Part shown: positions 18,674 to 27,914 of the stretch, piece by piece
How the letters are laid out: every line of letters starts with the position of its first letter
Position numbering within the stretch: the stretch's first letter is position 1
DNA from: Polynucleobacter sp. CS-Odin-A6
GTDB taxonomy: Bacteria > Pseudomonadota > Gammaproteobacteria > Burkholderiales > Burkholderiaceae
Length of the DNA: 64,000 bases
Direction: 5' to 3'
Assembly: GCF_018882095.1 (NCBI RefSeq)
Contig: NZ_JACVPD010000004.1
Span: 186,001 to 250,000, forward strand
Notes under the pieces: generated by a model
The model's input: the letters and a program-made list of their open reading frames with translations, nothing else
Told to the model about the DNA's origin: nothing
Databases searched by the model: none
Position numbers and translations under genes: made by a program

Positions 18674-18696
18674 TCGTATTCAGACAATTAATTTCA

Positions 18697-19815
18697 TTAG
18701 GCAGTGCCAATATTCTTCACAAAGCCATGCTGGGCTTTGGCTAGAAGGTCGGGATGGTTTTGTGTGAAGTCGAGCATACGATCGATACAACCCAGCGCTT
18801 TCACTCGGGTAGACTCATCGATGAGGATTTCACCAGAAGCATTTTCTAAGCAACTTAGAATTCCTTGTAAACCATTCATAGCCATCCAGGGGCAGTGAGC
18901 GCAGCTCTTGCAGGTCGCACTATTGCCGGCAGTAGGCGCTTCGATCAATACCTTATTGGGGGCGAGTTGGCGCATCCGGTGCAAAATACCGTTATCAGTT
19001 GCCACAATATATTCAGTTGCAGTGCCTTCAACAACCGCTTTAATCATGGCGGAAGTCGAGCCCACTACATCAGCAAGATCAACTACTCCCTGAGGGGATT
19101 CCGGGTGAACCAAAACCATCGCATTGGGATGCGCAGCCATCAATACTTCTAATTCAACAGCCTTGAATTCATCATGAACAATACAGGCACCATTCCACAA
19201 CAACATATCAGCACCAGTCTGCTCTTGAATGTAACGACCTAAATGGCGATCGGGAGCCCAAAGAATTTTCTTACCTTCCAGCTTGAGTTGATGCACGATG
19301 GCTAAAGCACAAGAGCTGGTCACCATCCAATCGGCTTGAGCCTTCACTGCAGCGCTAGTATTTGCATACACCACTACAACACGATCTGGGTGTAAGGCAC
19401 GAAACTTGGCAAAGTCACTTGCAGCACAACCTAAATCTAAAGAGCATGTTGCCTCTAGATCTGGCATAAAGATCCTTTTTTCAGGACTCAGTATCTTGGC
19501 AGACTCACCCATAAAGCGCACACCAGCAACAATGAGATTTTTAGCGGAATGGTTTTTGCCAAAGCGCGCCATTTCCAAAGAGTCGGCTACATAACCACCA
19601 GTCTCCAAAGCAAGGTCTTGAATATCCCCGTCGACATAGTAATGAGCCACTAGGGCAGCCTCTTTCTCAATCAGTAACTGCTTAATACGGGCTATTACTG
19701 TGGCCTTTTCAGCACCATGAAGTTGGGGAGGTGTCTTGGCCCAAGCTTGGGCGGTACAAGTTACGCCAGTAGAGTCTTGCTGTGGGAAATCGTAAGCGAT
19801 AGGAGGTGAAGTCAT
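18697..19815 (-). CDS. nadA: Quinolinate synthase A (4Fe-4S)
   Basis: It condenses iminoaspartate with dihydroxyacetone phosphate to give quinolinate. The 372-residue product carries the three cluster cysteines expected: in LDLGCAAS or TSSCALA, and in the [10 protein letters not shown] motif (about residue 307). [13 protein letters not shown] and FMGESAKIL match the substrate-binding segments. The ATG at 19813-19815 is taken as start; a TTG two codons upstream (19821) has a GAGA before it and is a real alternative. It is the first gene of nadA-nadC and is divergent from nothing nearby; the mutase gene lies 46 bases downstream. Confidence 0.94.
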   Translation of the reverse strand: MTSPPIAYDFPQQDSTGVTCTAQAWAKTPPQLHGAEKATVIARIKQLLIEKEAALVAHYYVDGDIQDLALETGGYVADSLEMARFGKNHSAKNLIVAGVRFMGESAKILSPEKRIFMPDLEATCSLDLGCAASDFAKFRALHPDRVVVVYANTSAAVKAQADWMVTSSCALAIVHQLKLEGKKILWAPDRHLGRYIQEQTGADMLLWNGACIVHDEFKAVELEVLMAAHPNAMVLVHPESPQGVVDLADVVGSTSAMIKAVVEGTATEYIVATDNGILHRMRQLAPNKVLIEAPTAGNSATCKSCAHCPWMAMNGLQGILSCLENASGEILIDESTRVKALGCIDRMLDFTQNHPDLLAKAQHGFVKNIGTA

Positions 19816-19867
19816 AAGCAATTTTATCTCTATTACGCCAACTCGAGAGAGCCTACCATTTCATGAC

Positions 19868-21253
19868 TTAAAAGGGTAGCGCGGCTCCTGGCTTAGCGGC
19901 TAGTAAAACAGCCTTAAATTCTGCCTGAATGCGTTTGATAGCCTCTTCGCTGTCTGCCTCAAAACGCATCACTACTACCGGTGTTGTATTGGATGGTCTC
20001 GCTAAGCCAAAACCATCAGCGTATTCGACGCGCACACCGTCAATCGTATTAATAGATTCAGCAGTTGGGAAATTGGCATTCGCCTTGATGGTTTCTAGTA
20101 TGGAGAAAGGCTCGCCTTCAGCGCAGGCAAGTTGCAACTCAGGAGTGCAGATCGCATTGGGTAAGTTGTTAAGCGTGTCACTTGGATTCTGTTCTTTACT
20201 CAGAATCTCCAATAAACGTGCGCCGGTATAAAGACCATCATCAAAACCAAACCAACGGTCTTTGAAGAAGATATGACCACTCATCTCGCCAGCGAGTGGG
20301 GCACCAGTTTCTTTTAGCTTGGCTTTGACTAAAGAGTGACCCGTTTTCCACATGATGGGTTCGCCACCATGTTCTTTTACATAAGTTGCTAGATTACGAG
20401 TGCACTTCACATCGTAAATAATCTGGCCGCCAGGATTTCTGGATAGAACGTCTTTGGCAAATAACATCATTTGACGATCTGGGAAAATGACCTGAGCATC
20501 CTTAGTTACTACCCCTAAGCGATCGGCATCTCCATCAAAGGCGAGGCCCAATTCGTTATCGGTAGTCTGGAGGTTCTTCATGAGATCTTGTAAGTTCTCA
20601 ACATGCGCTGGATCTGGATGGTGATTCGGAAAGTGACCATCGACTTCACAGAACAGCTCTTGCACTTCACAACCAAGCGCTCTTAAGAGCTTACCAGCGA
20701 ATGCGCCACCAACACCATTACCGCAATCAACCGCAATCTTCATTGGACGAGCCAACTTGATGTCACCCACAATATAGTTGAGGTACATTGGGAAAATGTC
20801 AAAGGTACTTCTTGTTCCTTGCCCAGTGACAAATTGCTTGGCTTCAATGCGCTTACGCAAGTCCTGAATTTTGTCACCGTAAATAGCTGCAGTACCCAAA
20901 ACCATTTTGAAGCCGTTGTAATTCGGGGGATTATGACTCCCAGTAATCATGATGCCGGACTTGGGTGTCTTGCCATCAATGGTGTGATTGGCAGCAAAGT
21001 AGACCATTGGTGTGGCGACCATGCCTAAATCAATCACATTAATGCCAGTAGAAAGTAAGCCCTCGGTAAGGGCTTCAATTAAGCTGGGGCCAGACAGGCG
21101 ACCATCACGGCCGATGACGATATCGGTTTCACCAAGTTGATGCATCTCCGTACCAAAGGCCTGACCAATGAGTTTGGCAATAGAGGGATCTAAAGTCTCA
21201 TCAATAATGCCACGGATGTCATATGCTTTAAAAATTGAAGGGGATAGTTTCAC
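19868..21253 (-). CDS. manB: Phosphomannomutase/phosphoglucomutase
   Basis: It interconverts hexose 1- and 6-phosphates to feed nucleotide-sugar and exopolysaccharide synthesis. The 461-residue length matches the bacterial PMM/PGM (AlgC-like) family. The active-site phosphoserine loop ITGSHNPPNYNGFK is at about residues 103-116, the metal-binding DGDADRLG at about 240, the sugar-binding GEMSGHIFF at about 322, and the phosphate-binding RPSNTTP near the C-terminus. The N-terminus FKAYDIRG is diagnostic. It lies downstream of the MazEF-like pair and pgi on the same strand, a sugar-phosphate neighbourhood interrupted by the toxin-antitoxin genes. The symbol could equally be algC. Confidence 0.94.
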   Translation of the reverse strand: MKLSPSIFKAYDIRGIIDETLDPSIAKLIGQAFGTEMHQLGETDIVIGRDGRLSGPSLIEALTEGLLSTGINVIDLGMVATPMVYFAANHTIDGKTPKSGIMITGSHNPPNYNGFKMVLGTAAIYGDKIQDLRKRIEAKQFVTGQGTRSTFDIFPMYLNYIVGDIKLARPMKIAVDCGNGVGGAFAGKLLRALGCEVQELFCEVDGHFPNHHPDPAHVENLQDLMKNLQTTDNELGLAFDGDADRLGVVTKDAQVIFPDRQMMLFAKDVLSRNPGGQIIYDVKCTRNLATYVKEHGGEPIMWKTGHSLVKAKLKETGAPLAGEMSGHIFFKDRWFGFDDGLYTGARLLEILSKEQNPSDTLNNLPNAICTPELQLACAEGEPFSILETIKANANFPTAESINTIDGVRVEYADGFGLARPSNTTPVVVMRFEADSEEAIKRIQAEFKAVLLAAKPGAALPF

Positions 21254-21270
21254 TTTGAATCCTGGTGTTA

Positions 21271-21639
21271 TTAATGGGCTATTTCGATGATTGAATTAAG
21301 TCCCTCACAAGCCTCCTGAAAAAGGGCTGGCGGCAGACTCTTCCATGGGTGAGGTCTTGCGGAGCGTAGGCGCCAATCAAAAGATTTGGGTTGATGAGTC
21401 AAGATAAAAACAGACTCACTTCGACCAACCGAAAATTTGATTGCAAAGGGATTGGTTTCATTAGACTTAGCATGCGTCATGGGAAGGCCAATCACAATGC
21501 CAGTTTTTTCATTAAATGCTTTGGGTGAGAGGATTAGCATGGGATGCTCATCTTTCATTTCTTTTCCCAGTTGCGGATTAAAGTTAATCCAAATCATGTC
21601 CCTGCGCTCAGGAACCCATGTCTTCAATTTTTCCGCCAT
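21271..21639 (-). CDS. mazF: MazF/PemK-family mRNA interferase toxin
   Basis: This is a ribosome-independent endoribonuclease toxin of type II. The 122 residues show the PemK/MazF beta-barrel: ERRDMIWINFNPQLGKEM (catalytic Arg region), DEHPMLILSPKAFNEKTGIVIGLPMT (includes the conserved Pro and the Thr after the third strand), then HQPKSFDWRLR. It starts at an ATG overlapping the antitoxin stop by one base, the standard coupled layout. Enzymatic activity and cut site are unknown. It resembles the ChpB/PemK side of the family. Confidence 0.9.
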   Translation of the reverse strand: MAEKLKTWVPERRDMIWINFNPQLGKEMKDEHPMLILSPKAFNEKTGIVIGLPMTHAKSNETNPFAIKFSVGRSESVFILTHQPKSFDWRLRSARPHPWKSLPPALFQEACEGLNSIIEIAH

Positions 21640-21899
21640 TAAATATTTTCTTTTCCAACGGGTGTTGATGCCATTACTTCGCCGCCATGCTTTTTTGGAT
21701 CAAAGGCTTTCAGCTTTTGATTAAGGCTAAGTTTAGGCTTACCAACCACTCTGAGTAAAACGCCATCTTTAACAACCTCTACAGAAATCGGGACACCCTG
21801 AGCCAAATGAGCAGCCTTCGCAATAGGCGAGGTGATTCGAACGCCCAATCCATTACCCCATTCTTGGATAGTCTGTTCTACCTTTAGTGCTGGAGCCAT
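21639..21899 (-). CDS. mazE: MazE/PemI-like AbrB-type antitoxin
   Basis: This is the 86-residue labile partner of the MazF-like toxin. The N-terminal AbrB/SpoVT swapped-hairpin DNA-binding motif is clear: QEWGNGLGVRITSPIAKAA (about residues 11-29) then VEVVKDGVLLRVV. The C-terminal tail with FDPKKHGGEVMAS is the flexible toxin-binding part. An AGGAG site lies 7 bases before the ATG. Paired GTTTAWAC repeats just upstream are probable autoregulatory sites. Confidence 0.9.
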   Translation of the reverse strand: MAPALKVEQTIQEWGNGLGVRITSPIAKAAHLAQGVPISVEVVKDGVLLRVVGKPKLSLNQKLKAFDPKKHGGEVMASTPVGKENI

Positions 21900-21918
21900 G
21901 ATTTACTCCTATTTAAAT

Positions 21919-21936
21919 GTTTATACAAGTTTAAAC
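21919..21936 (-). promoter_or_regulatory. Repeated GTTTAWAC words before mazEF
   Basis: GTTTATAC (21919-21926) and GTTTAAAC (21929-21936) lie 10 bases apart in the promoter region of the antitoxin gene, about 20 bases before its start. Autorepression by MazE is inferred. Confidence 0.45.
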
Positions 21937-21983
21937 AATTTGTCAGCTTAAGTCAAATCGAATAGATTGACGAGGGTGCAGTC

Positions 21984-23474
21984 TTATGAATTTAATAAAT
22001 TAATACGGCCGGCAGTTACAGCGTCAATATCTGCACTGGCCTGAATATTACTCTGGTGACTTGCGAGGGCTTTTTCGATTGGCTTGGCCAATACCTTGCC
22101 GTATTCCACTCCAGGCTGATCAAAGCTATTGATATTCCAAAGCGCGCCTAATGTCGCTGCGCGATTCTCGTATAAGGAAAGTAGGGCGCCAAGATAAAAA
22201 GCATTGAGCTTTGGCAGCAACAAGAGGTTACTCGGGCGCTTGCCTGGGTATACATCATTTGGATTGCTAGCATCTTTGCCATTTGCCAAAGCTTGAGCTT
22301 GGGCCAAACAATTAGAAAGCAGAATGCGATGGTGCGCCTCAGCTTCTGGCCTATCACTCATTGGCTCGCGCACGGCAATGAAATCAATCGGGATAATTTC
22401 GGTACCTTGGTGTAAGAGCTGGAAGTAGGAATGTTGTGCATTGCTACCCGCACTACCAAAGACGACTGGCGAAGAATGTTTGACGGGTTTACCATCACGG
22501 TCAACGCTCTTGCCGTTACTTTCCATATCGAGTTGTTGTAGCCACTTTGGAAACCAATCTAAAGCATCCGCATATGGAATGGTTGCATAAGCCTTGATGT
22601 CATGCTGCTCTTGCTGGTGTAGTAAAGCGAGCGCCATGATGACGGGCAGGTTTTCCTCTAAAGGTGCATTCTTAAAATGGAGATCCATGGCTTCTGCACC
22701 AGCCAAAAATTCTTTAAAAGTTTCAAAGCCGTATTGCAGGGCAATTGGCAAGCCAACGGCTGACCAGACTGAGTAGCGCCCACCGACCCATTCCCAGAAA
22801 GGGTAAATATGATCTTCCTCAACACCAAATTCTTTGGCAGCAGGAATATTGGCAGTCACCGCATACAAACTATGTGCAACTTGACTTTTAGAGCATCCAC
22901 TACTTTTTAGCCAAGCCATAACAGCCTTCGCATTCATGGAGGTTTCAAGGGTGGTGAATGACTTCGATACCACTATCACGCGAGTGCTATGCGGATGAGC
23001 GCGAGCCAAGATACGAGCCAGTTCGGCGGTATCAATATTGGCCAAGAAATGTATCCGCATCCCTCGACTTTCAATACTAGGTACATGGGCTAAAGCTTCA
23101 ATGGCGAGGCGAGGACCAAAATCTGAACCACCAATGCCAATATGAATGACATCTGTCACTCCGGTCCACTTATTGCAAAGTGCTTCTATACGGCGCCAGA
23201 CCTCAGCAACTGCCGGCATGACATCGGCACCATTAATAAATACAGGCGTCTTAGAGAGATTGCGCAAAGCGGAATGTAAAGCGGGGCGATCTTCACTATG
23301 ATTGATATGCTTGCCAGCAAACATATCTGCAATAAATTGCTCTAGGTGACTTTGGCGAGCAGAGGTAAACAGCTTTTTCCAGCCCGCACCGTCGATACCT
23401 TGATAGGCGGTATCGAGCACTATATCGAGAGCTGAATGGGTATTTTGGTTGGCTAATTGACTTTGCAAAGACAT
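21984..23474 (-). CDS. pgi: Glucose-6-phosphate isomerase
   Basis: It interconverts glucose 6-phosphate and fructose 6-phosphate. The 496-residue chain is somewhat shorter than the 549-residue enterobacterial enzyme but complete. Both family signatures are present: EWVGGRYSVWSAVGLP (about residues 251-266) and GALWNINSFDQPGVEYGK (about residues 434-451). The catalytic Glu and the HIGIGGSDFGPRLA loop are visible as well. It has its own start region, with the divergent oxidoreductase gene 144 bases away. Confidence 0.95.
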   Translation of the reverse strand: MSLQSQLANQNTHSALDIVLDTAYQGIDGAGWKKLFTSARQSHLEQFIADMFAGKHINHSEDRPALHSALRNLSKTPVFINGADVMPAVAEVWRRIEALCNKWTGVTDVIHIGIGGSDFGPRLAIEALAHVPSIESRGMRIHFLANIDTAELARILARAHPHSTRVIVVSKSFTTLETSMNAKAVMAWLKSSGCSKSQVAHSLYAVTANIPAAKEFGVEEDHIYPFWEWVGGRYSVWSAVGLPIALQYGFETFKEFLAGAEAMDLHFKNAPLEENLPVIMALALLHQQEQHDIKAYATIPYADALDWFPKWLQQLDMESNGKSVDRDGKPVKHSSPVVFGSAGSNAQHSYFQLLHQGTEIIPIDFIAVREPMSDRPEAEAHHRILLSNCLAQAQALANGKDASNPNDVYPGKRPSNLLLLPKLNAFYLGALLSLYENRAATLGALWNINSFDQPGVEYGKVLAKPIEKALASHQSNIQASADIDAVTAGRINLLNS

Positions 23475-23617
23475 TTCCAGATTTTATCAATAAGGCCATC
23501 AATATCTCCTTAAAACGCTCAAAATGTTACGATTTAGCGTAGATGAGTACATTGATAACAACATTGGCATCACTAATTCAGATGTTAAGGCTATAAAGGC
23601 CATTAGAAAGATCCTAA

Positions 23618-24754
23618 ATGGAGCAGGTCGATTGTGTAGTAATAGGTGCTGGTGTAGTTGGCTTAGCGGTTGCGCGAGAAATGGCCTTGCAAGGCCGAGA
23701 AACTATTTTGCTCGAGCGAGAAGATTCTTTTGGGACAATCAGTAGTGCGCGCAATAGTGAAGTGATTCATGCAGGAATTTATTACCCAAAAGATTCTCTG
23801 AAGGCCAAGCTTTGTGTAGCAGGCAATCGCCTCTTATATGAATACTGCCGCAGCCATCAGGTGAATACAAAAGCCTACGGCAAACTCATTGTCGCTGCTG
23901 ATGCAAGCCAGCTAGACGATCTGCAAGCCATCCTTTATAAGGCTCAAAATAATCAAGTTCCCGATATCAAGATGATTTCAGGTATCGAGGCAAAGACGCT
24001 TGAACCTCAACTGCAATGTGAGGCAGCGCTTCTTTCAGGTTCTACTGGTGTAGTGGATAGCCATGGCTTCATGCTTTCTTTACTAGGCGGCTTTGAGGAT
24101 GCGGGTGGCATGGTTGCCTATCAATCTCCCTTAGTCAGCGCCAAGCCCATTGGCAATCATGCTGAAGGGGGTTTTGAGCTCACCATTGGCGGTGCTGATG
24201 GTGTGACAATTCAGACGAAGTTACTGATCAACTGCGCAGGACTGAGTGCCCCAGCGCTGGCCCAAAAGATTGAGGGCTTATCTAAAGAGCAAATACCGAA
24301 AGCGTATTTTGCAAAAGGCAATTATTTCTCGCTTTCTGGAAAATCCCCATTTACTCATTTGATTTATCCCATCCCTGAGCCAGGTGGTTTAGGTGTGCAT
24401 CTGACTCTCGACATGGGTGGTCAAGCCAAGTTTGGACCAGATGTAGAGTGGCTAGCAATTGAAGAAGAGGGGCAAATTAGCTACACGGTGGATCCCAAGA
24501 GGGGTGATGACTTTTATGCTGCTGTTAGGCAATATTGGCCTGGTCTTAAGGATGGGGCGCTTCAGGCCGATTACTCTGGCGTGAGGGCCAAGATTGTTCC
24601 TCAGAATACGCCAGCGGGAGACTTTTACTTCAATGGGCCCGAGCAGCACCAGCTTCAGGGTCTATTTAACCTCTACGGCTTTGAGTCTCCAGGCCTGACC
24701 TCAAGCCTGGCAATTGCGCAGTATTTGGAGGCGCAAATCAAAAGTTCTCTATAA
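23618..24754 (+). CDS. FAD-dependent oxidoreductase, LhgO (L-2-hydroxyglutarate oxidase)-like
   Basis: This 378-residue flavoprotein of the DAO (glycine/D-amino-acid oxidase-like) superfamily starts with a Rossmann motif GAGVVGLAVAREMA (residues 8-21). It continues with the LhgO hallmarks NSEVIHAGIYYP, KAYFAKGNYFSL and HLIYPIPEPGGLGVHLTLDMGG, and closes with NLYGFESPGLTSSLAIA. Members oxidise L-2-hydroxyglutarate or similar hydroxy acids into the quinone pool. It ends 20 bases before tRNA-Ser(UGA) and so marks the last core gene before the island. The substrate is inferred. Confidence 0.88.
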   Translation: MEQVDCVVIGAGVVGLAVAREMALQGRETILLEREDSFGTISSARNSEVIHAGIYYPKDSLKAKLCVAGNRLLYEYCRSHQVNTKAYGKLIVAADASQLDDLQAILYKAQNNQVPDIKMISGIEAKTLEPQLQCEAALLSGSTGVVDSHGFMLSLLGGFEDAGGMVAYQSPLVSAKPIGNHAEGGFELTIGGADGVTIQTKLLINCAGLSAPALAQKIEGLSKEQIPKAYFAKGNYFSLSGKSPFTHLIYPIPEPGGLGVHLTLDMGGQAKFGPDVEWLAIEEEGQISYTVDPKRGDDFYAAVRQYWPGLKDGALQADYSGVRAKIVPQNTPAGDFYFNGPEQHQLQGLFNLYGFESPGLTSSLAIAQYLEAQIKSSL

Positions 24755-24774
24755 TTCAGGACTCAAATCGCGAA

Positions 24775-24864
24775 GGAAGAGTGGCAGAGCGGTTGAATGC
24801 ACCAGTCTTGAAAACTGGCGAGGATGAAAGTCCTCCGTGAGTTCGAATCTCACCTCTTCCGCCA
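24775..24864 (+). tRNA. tRNA-Ser (UGA), island integration site
   Basis: The 90-base class II tRNA has encoded CCA. The acceptor GGAAGAG pairs with CTCTTCC, the anticodon loop CTTGAAA carries TGA, and a long variable arm is present. Its last 14 bases plus the next A are the 15-bp repeat found again at 44077-44091. Confidence 0.97.
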
Positions 24865-24865
24865 A
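24851..24865 (+). repeat. attL core: 3' end of tRNA-Ser(UGA)
   Basis: The 15 bases CACCTCTTCCGCCAA are repeated exactly at 44077-44091 beside a P4-type integrase gene. A shorter match (TCCGCCAA) is at 38023-38030, and a decayed one is at 62605-62618. Integration at tRNA 3' ends with restoration of the tRNA is known for this integrase family. Confidence 0.85.
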
Positions 24866-24907
24866 GTCAATAGGTATTACAAGGGTTTGTGGCAATACAA
24901 CAGCCTT

Positions 24908-24929
24908 GTTACCAAAATCGTTACCAAAG
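24908..24929 (+). repeat. Paired GTTACC repeats (putative integrase arm sites), left
   Basis: GTTACCAAAA (24908-24917) and GTTACCAAAG (24920-24929) are 12 bases apart and begin 43 bases after the att core. The same layout occurs at 38073-38094. Confidence 0.65.
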
Positions 24930-24955
24930 CCACTCTGCGGGGTGGCTTTTCTTTT
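24925..24955 (+). terminator. Terminator downstream of tRNA-Ser(UGA)
   Basis: Stem AAGCCACTC / GGGTGGCTT with a short loop, followed by TTCTTTT. A decayed copy lies at 62664-62693. The rest of 24956-25129 shows nothing recognisable. Confidence 0.75.
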
Positions 24956-25129
24956 GGCATTGAGGGTCTGCTTTCGGCCATTAGCGGTCGCTTGGGATGA
25001 TCGGATGGTTGATTCCTTGCACTTACGCAGTTTTTAGTATGTTGCACGACGGGTTGAGGTCAAGGTAGTTAGTTGACCCCCGAAATAAAAGCTTAGTTGG
25101 GTGAGATCAGCCACTCTATGAGAGCCTCG

Positions 25130-26680
25130 CTAAAACCCAAGAGTAAGTTGTGGGCTTGATTCTGTAGTCTTCACTTTAGAGCTTTTGCGGCCAGTTCTTT
25201 TTGCTCGAGAAGCATGTTTATCAATCACTGATTTTTTACCAGCCCGAACGTCTGATAAGTTACGCCTAGCATGCAAGCGATCCTTAGACACTTTTGTAGC
25301 GATAGCTATGTCTACTATTGGCTGTGGAATATCTTTACCTATATAAACGCCGATATTATTTTGCTCTTCCTGAGTCATGTTCCACGGCTCAAAAAGCCAC
25401 ATATTCGGTATTTGACGCATGTGAGGAAGCCATTTTCTAACAAAAAAGCCTTTTTGATCATGATCTTGCGCTTGCTTGATCGGGTTATAAACACGTGTCA
25501 CGTTGATCCCGGTCGTGCCCGATTGCATTTGTAGTTGACTCCAATGGATTCCGGGCTCGTAGTCTAAAAATTGGGTGGCTAACCAATCTCCTACTGGTTT
25601 CCAGTGCAACCAAAGTGGATAAGCTGCAACTGAAACCAGCATTGCGCGCATTCTAAAATTAAGCCATCCCGTTTCACGTAGCATGACGACACAGGCGTCC
25701 ACCATAGGCCAACCTGTCTTACCATCCTTTAAGGCATTGAAGTAATCGTCATTGAATTCATTCTCGCGTAATGCATCATATCCACGGTGCATATTTCGCC
25801 ACTCGATTTCAGGTTCACTCTCCAGCTTTTGAATGAAATGACAATGCCAATATAAGCGACTCATGAAGGCAGACAGACCTGATATTTTTCGGCTGGCTTG
25901 AGGCGGAGTTTGAAGTAGTTCTTCGTTCGTAGCTTGCACTACCTCCCTAATGCTGAGGCACCCATAGGTCAGATACACAGATAATCGGGAACATGCATCT
26001 GGCGCTGATAGAGGTGATGAGATCCCGCCGCGGTACCCCATGCTCCGCTGCTTCAAAAAACTATTGAGTGTTTTTAGTGCAAGGGATCTTCCGCCACGTT
26101 GTCTCAAGGGTGGATTGTGTCTAAGGTGCGCAGGCGCCTGCATCGTAGATGGCGTCAGACACTGAGCACTGGAGTTCGGTACAGGTGATGCTTCCCAAAA
26201 TTGAATTGGATGAATTTCATATAAAGGTGCTTCCATGTGCTTTTGCCAATTAGCTTGCCATTCATTACGATTTTTTAATCCTCTAGTAACTCCAAACTGG
26301 GCATATTGACCCCAATGAAGGCCATGGGACTGACACCATTTACTAACCTCTTGATCTCTGGAATAGGTAAATCCGTTGCCAGTTTCCTGGTGAGAATGCA
26401 AACCTTGAAAAGGACTGGCTACCCAGATGTTATTCAGTACTTCAGTAACTTCACCTTCATGAACCTCCAAAGTGCCACCAAGTAAATGGAGTTGGGCATC
26501 TAGATCGTGAAGACACTCTCGAATAAACTCAAAATGTTGAAGGGCAACATCTGGCTGCATCCATAGCGTAGGCTCAAGCACATAAATACAGCGAATGGGG
26601 CCTAGCTTTGAAGCCTCGACAAGTGCGGCGTGGTCCTCACAGCGTAAGTCACGCTTAAACCAAACCAGTTGATAACTCAT
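25130..26680 (-). CDS. Cryptochrome/DNA photolyase family protein
   Basis: This flavoprotein probably repairs UV-induced pyrimidine dimers with light; a photoreceptor role is possible. The 516-residue chain begins with the photolyase alpha/beta domain (LVWFKRDLRCEDHAAL, residues 5-20). The helical FAD domain contains SRLYWHCHFIQKLE, ENEFNDDYFNALKDGKTGWPMVDACVVMLRETGWLNFRMR and NPIKQAQDHDQKGFFVRKWLP (quoted in parts to mark residues about 285-440). The FAD segment departs from the usual Asp-Ala-Asp-Leu form (here DYEPGIHWSQLQMQSG), which places it in a less-studied bacterial branch. A basic tail follows (KRTGRKSSKVK). It is the first cargo gene after the tRNA, transcribed towards it. Confidence 0.88.
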   Translation of the reverse strand: MSYQLVWFKRDLRCEDHAALVEASKLGPIRCIYVLEPTLWMQPDVALQHFEFIRECLHDLDAQLHLLGGTLEVHEGEVTEVLNNIWVASPFQGLHSHQETGNGFTYSRDQEVSKWCQSHGLHWGQYAQFGVTRGLKNRNEWQANWQKHMEAPLYEIHPIQFWEASPVPNSSAQCLTPSTMQAPAHLRHNPPLRQRGGRSLALKTLNSFLKQRSMGYRGGISSPLSAPDACSRLSVYLTYGCLSIREVVQATNEELLQTPPQASRKISGLSAFMSRLYWHCHFIQKLESEPEIEWRNMHRGYDALRENEFNDDYFNALKDGKTGWPMVDACVVMLRETGWLNFRMRAMLVSVAAYPLWLHWKPVGDWLATQFLDYEPGIHWSQLQMQSGTTGINVTRVYNPIKQAQDHDQKGFFVRKWLPHMRQIPNMWLFEPWNMTQEEQNNIGVYIGKDIPQPIVDIAIATKVSKDRLHARRNLSDVRAGKKSVIDKHASRAKRTGRKSSKVKTTESSPQLTLGF

Positions 26681-26825
26681 AATTTAGTAGTATTAGAAAT
26701 TGATTTAGATGAATATCAACTCAAAATTAATCTTTTTGAGATGCAATGTCTCATCATAAAAGCCTTTGGCTAATTTTGCCCAACTAGCAAGACTGCTTTG
26801 TCATACTTTATGCTGATACAAGGCA

Positions 26826-27179
26826 CTACGCAGACTTTAACCTTCGACTTTTGCGTGTACGCTCAAAAAAATCATCGGGCTTTAAGCGAACCCACTCAAT
26901 AAAACCCGCTAAGTCAGCTTGTAGCCTGAGTTGTTCAACAGTATTGTATTGACGCGCGAGCTCGGTTTCAGTCAAGACGGCATGGATCTGTCGATGGCAA
27001 ATACGATGCAATACCGCGGTTTGGCGACCCCCATGGGACTTGGGAACTAGGTGGTGCTCATCTCGCTGAGATTTTGGAACGGCTCTGTCGCATAGTGGGC
27101 AAATCAATAATTCAGATTGTTGATCTGGAGTATTACTCAACTCAGACAGAATCAGTTTTTTCTTAATGCGTCCGGTCAT
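26826..27179 (-). CDS. HNH endonuclease domain protein
   Basis: This is a 117-residue stand-alone HNH nuclease. The zinc/HNH core is complete: CPLCDR (first pair of Cys), DEHHLVPKSHGG (catalytic His and the HxxP-type motif), then LHRICHRQIHA (second Cys and the final His residues). The C-terminus is basic. Such small HNH proteins occur singly in many bacteria and in mobile DNA; the target is unknown. It lies 29 bases after the end of the flanking DUF4149 gene on the same strand. Confidence 0.87.
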   Translation of the reverse strand: MTGRIKKKLILSELSNTPDQQSELLICPLCDRAVPKSQRDEHHLVPKSHGGRQTAVLHRICHRQIHAVLTETELARQYNTVEQLRLQADLAGFIEWVRLKPDDFFERTRKSRRLKSA

Positions 27180-27208
27180 AACATGGGTAGCCTGAGAACC
27201 AGGCTTGT

Positions 27209-27619
27209 TTACTGGGCTGCTAAATCAACAATCACAAATCCTAATGCAACAATATGTGCCAAGGTAATAAGCACAGATAAACCATGCAGCACTAAGAAAC
27301 GCTGTTTTAGTTTTGCGTCCGTTGCCGCATTAATTGCGGGCATTAAGATTTGACGAGTAGGAATAGTGGATAGGGCAATGAGCGCCAAGATACTGGCACT
27401 AAATAGACTGCTCGCTAGGGCCAGTAATGCTGCAATGAGTGATGTGATCACCACAAAAATATAAAAAGAAGGGAAGGCCTTGCGTATTAATGCACGTGCT
27501 TCTGTTGGCGGTAAGGATTTAAGTAAAAAAGCAGCAAAGCTTGCGGAGAAAAATAACATGCCCCCAAAAAGTAAGGAGGAAGTTAATAAAGCAGATATGT
27601 GGAGAGCGTTTTCAAACAA
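27209..27619 (-). CDS. DUF4149 (TMEM205-like) membrane protein
   Basis: This 136-residue inner-membrane protein has four predicted helices (about residues 7-33, 48-70, 73-90 and 110-132). Family marks are the Phe-rich first helix, LPPTEARALIRKAFPSFY between helices 1 and 2, and the basic RQILMPAINAATDAKLKQRF loop. The function of DUF4149 is not established. It is in the cargo island and may be an extra copy of a core gene. Confidence 0.8.
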   Translation of the reverse strand: MFENALHISALLTSSLLFGGMLFFSASFAAFLLKSLPPTEARALIRKAFPSFYIFVVITSLIAALLALASSLFSASILALIALSTIPTRQILMPAINAATDAKLKQRFLVLHGLSVLITLAHIVALGFVIVDLAAQ

Positions 27620-27771
27620 AGTGTAGCCTCAAGATAAATAGGGTTGTATGCAAACTGGCGTACTAAATGATGCAATTATTAAAACAGTAAAGCATTTTGG
27701 TGAATCAATTTGAGCACTGAGCTACGTGATGATTTCAGCAAAGTAGAGTGTCGAACTAATCTTTAAGTTTC

Positions 27772-27900
27772 TTACCCTTTTTTCTTCTGATTTTTTTCTC
27801 GCTCTTTCCGAAGGTCTCGTAATTGCCACCATGCAAATAGTAAAAGCCCTCCAAACACGAGTATTACTTCAATCAAAATGACAGGACCAAAGTCATCCAT
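27772..27900 (-). CDS. 42-residue single-pass membrane protein
   Basis: A short gene with an AGGAAAT ribosome site 6 bases before its ATG (27898-27900). The product starts MDDFGPV, has one membrane helix (about residues 7-25, ending FAWWQLRDL), then a highly charged tail (RDLRKEREKNQKKKG) predicted to stay in the cytoplasm. The positive-inside pattern and good start site support a real protein. It lies 14 bases after the secreted-protein gene at 27915 on the same strand. I do not recognise a family. 27620-27771 shows nothing else. Confidence 0.65.
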   Translation of the reverse strand: MDDFGPVILIEVILVFGGLLLFAWWQLRDLRKEREKNQKKKG

Positions 27901-27914
27901 ATATTTCCTAAATC

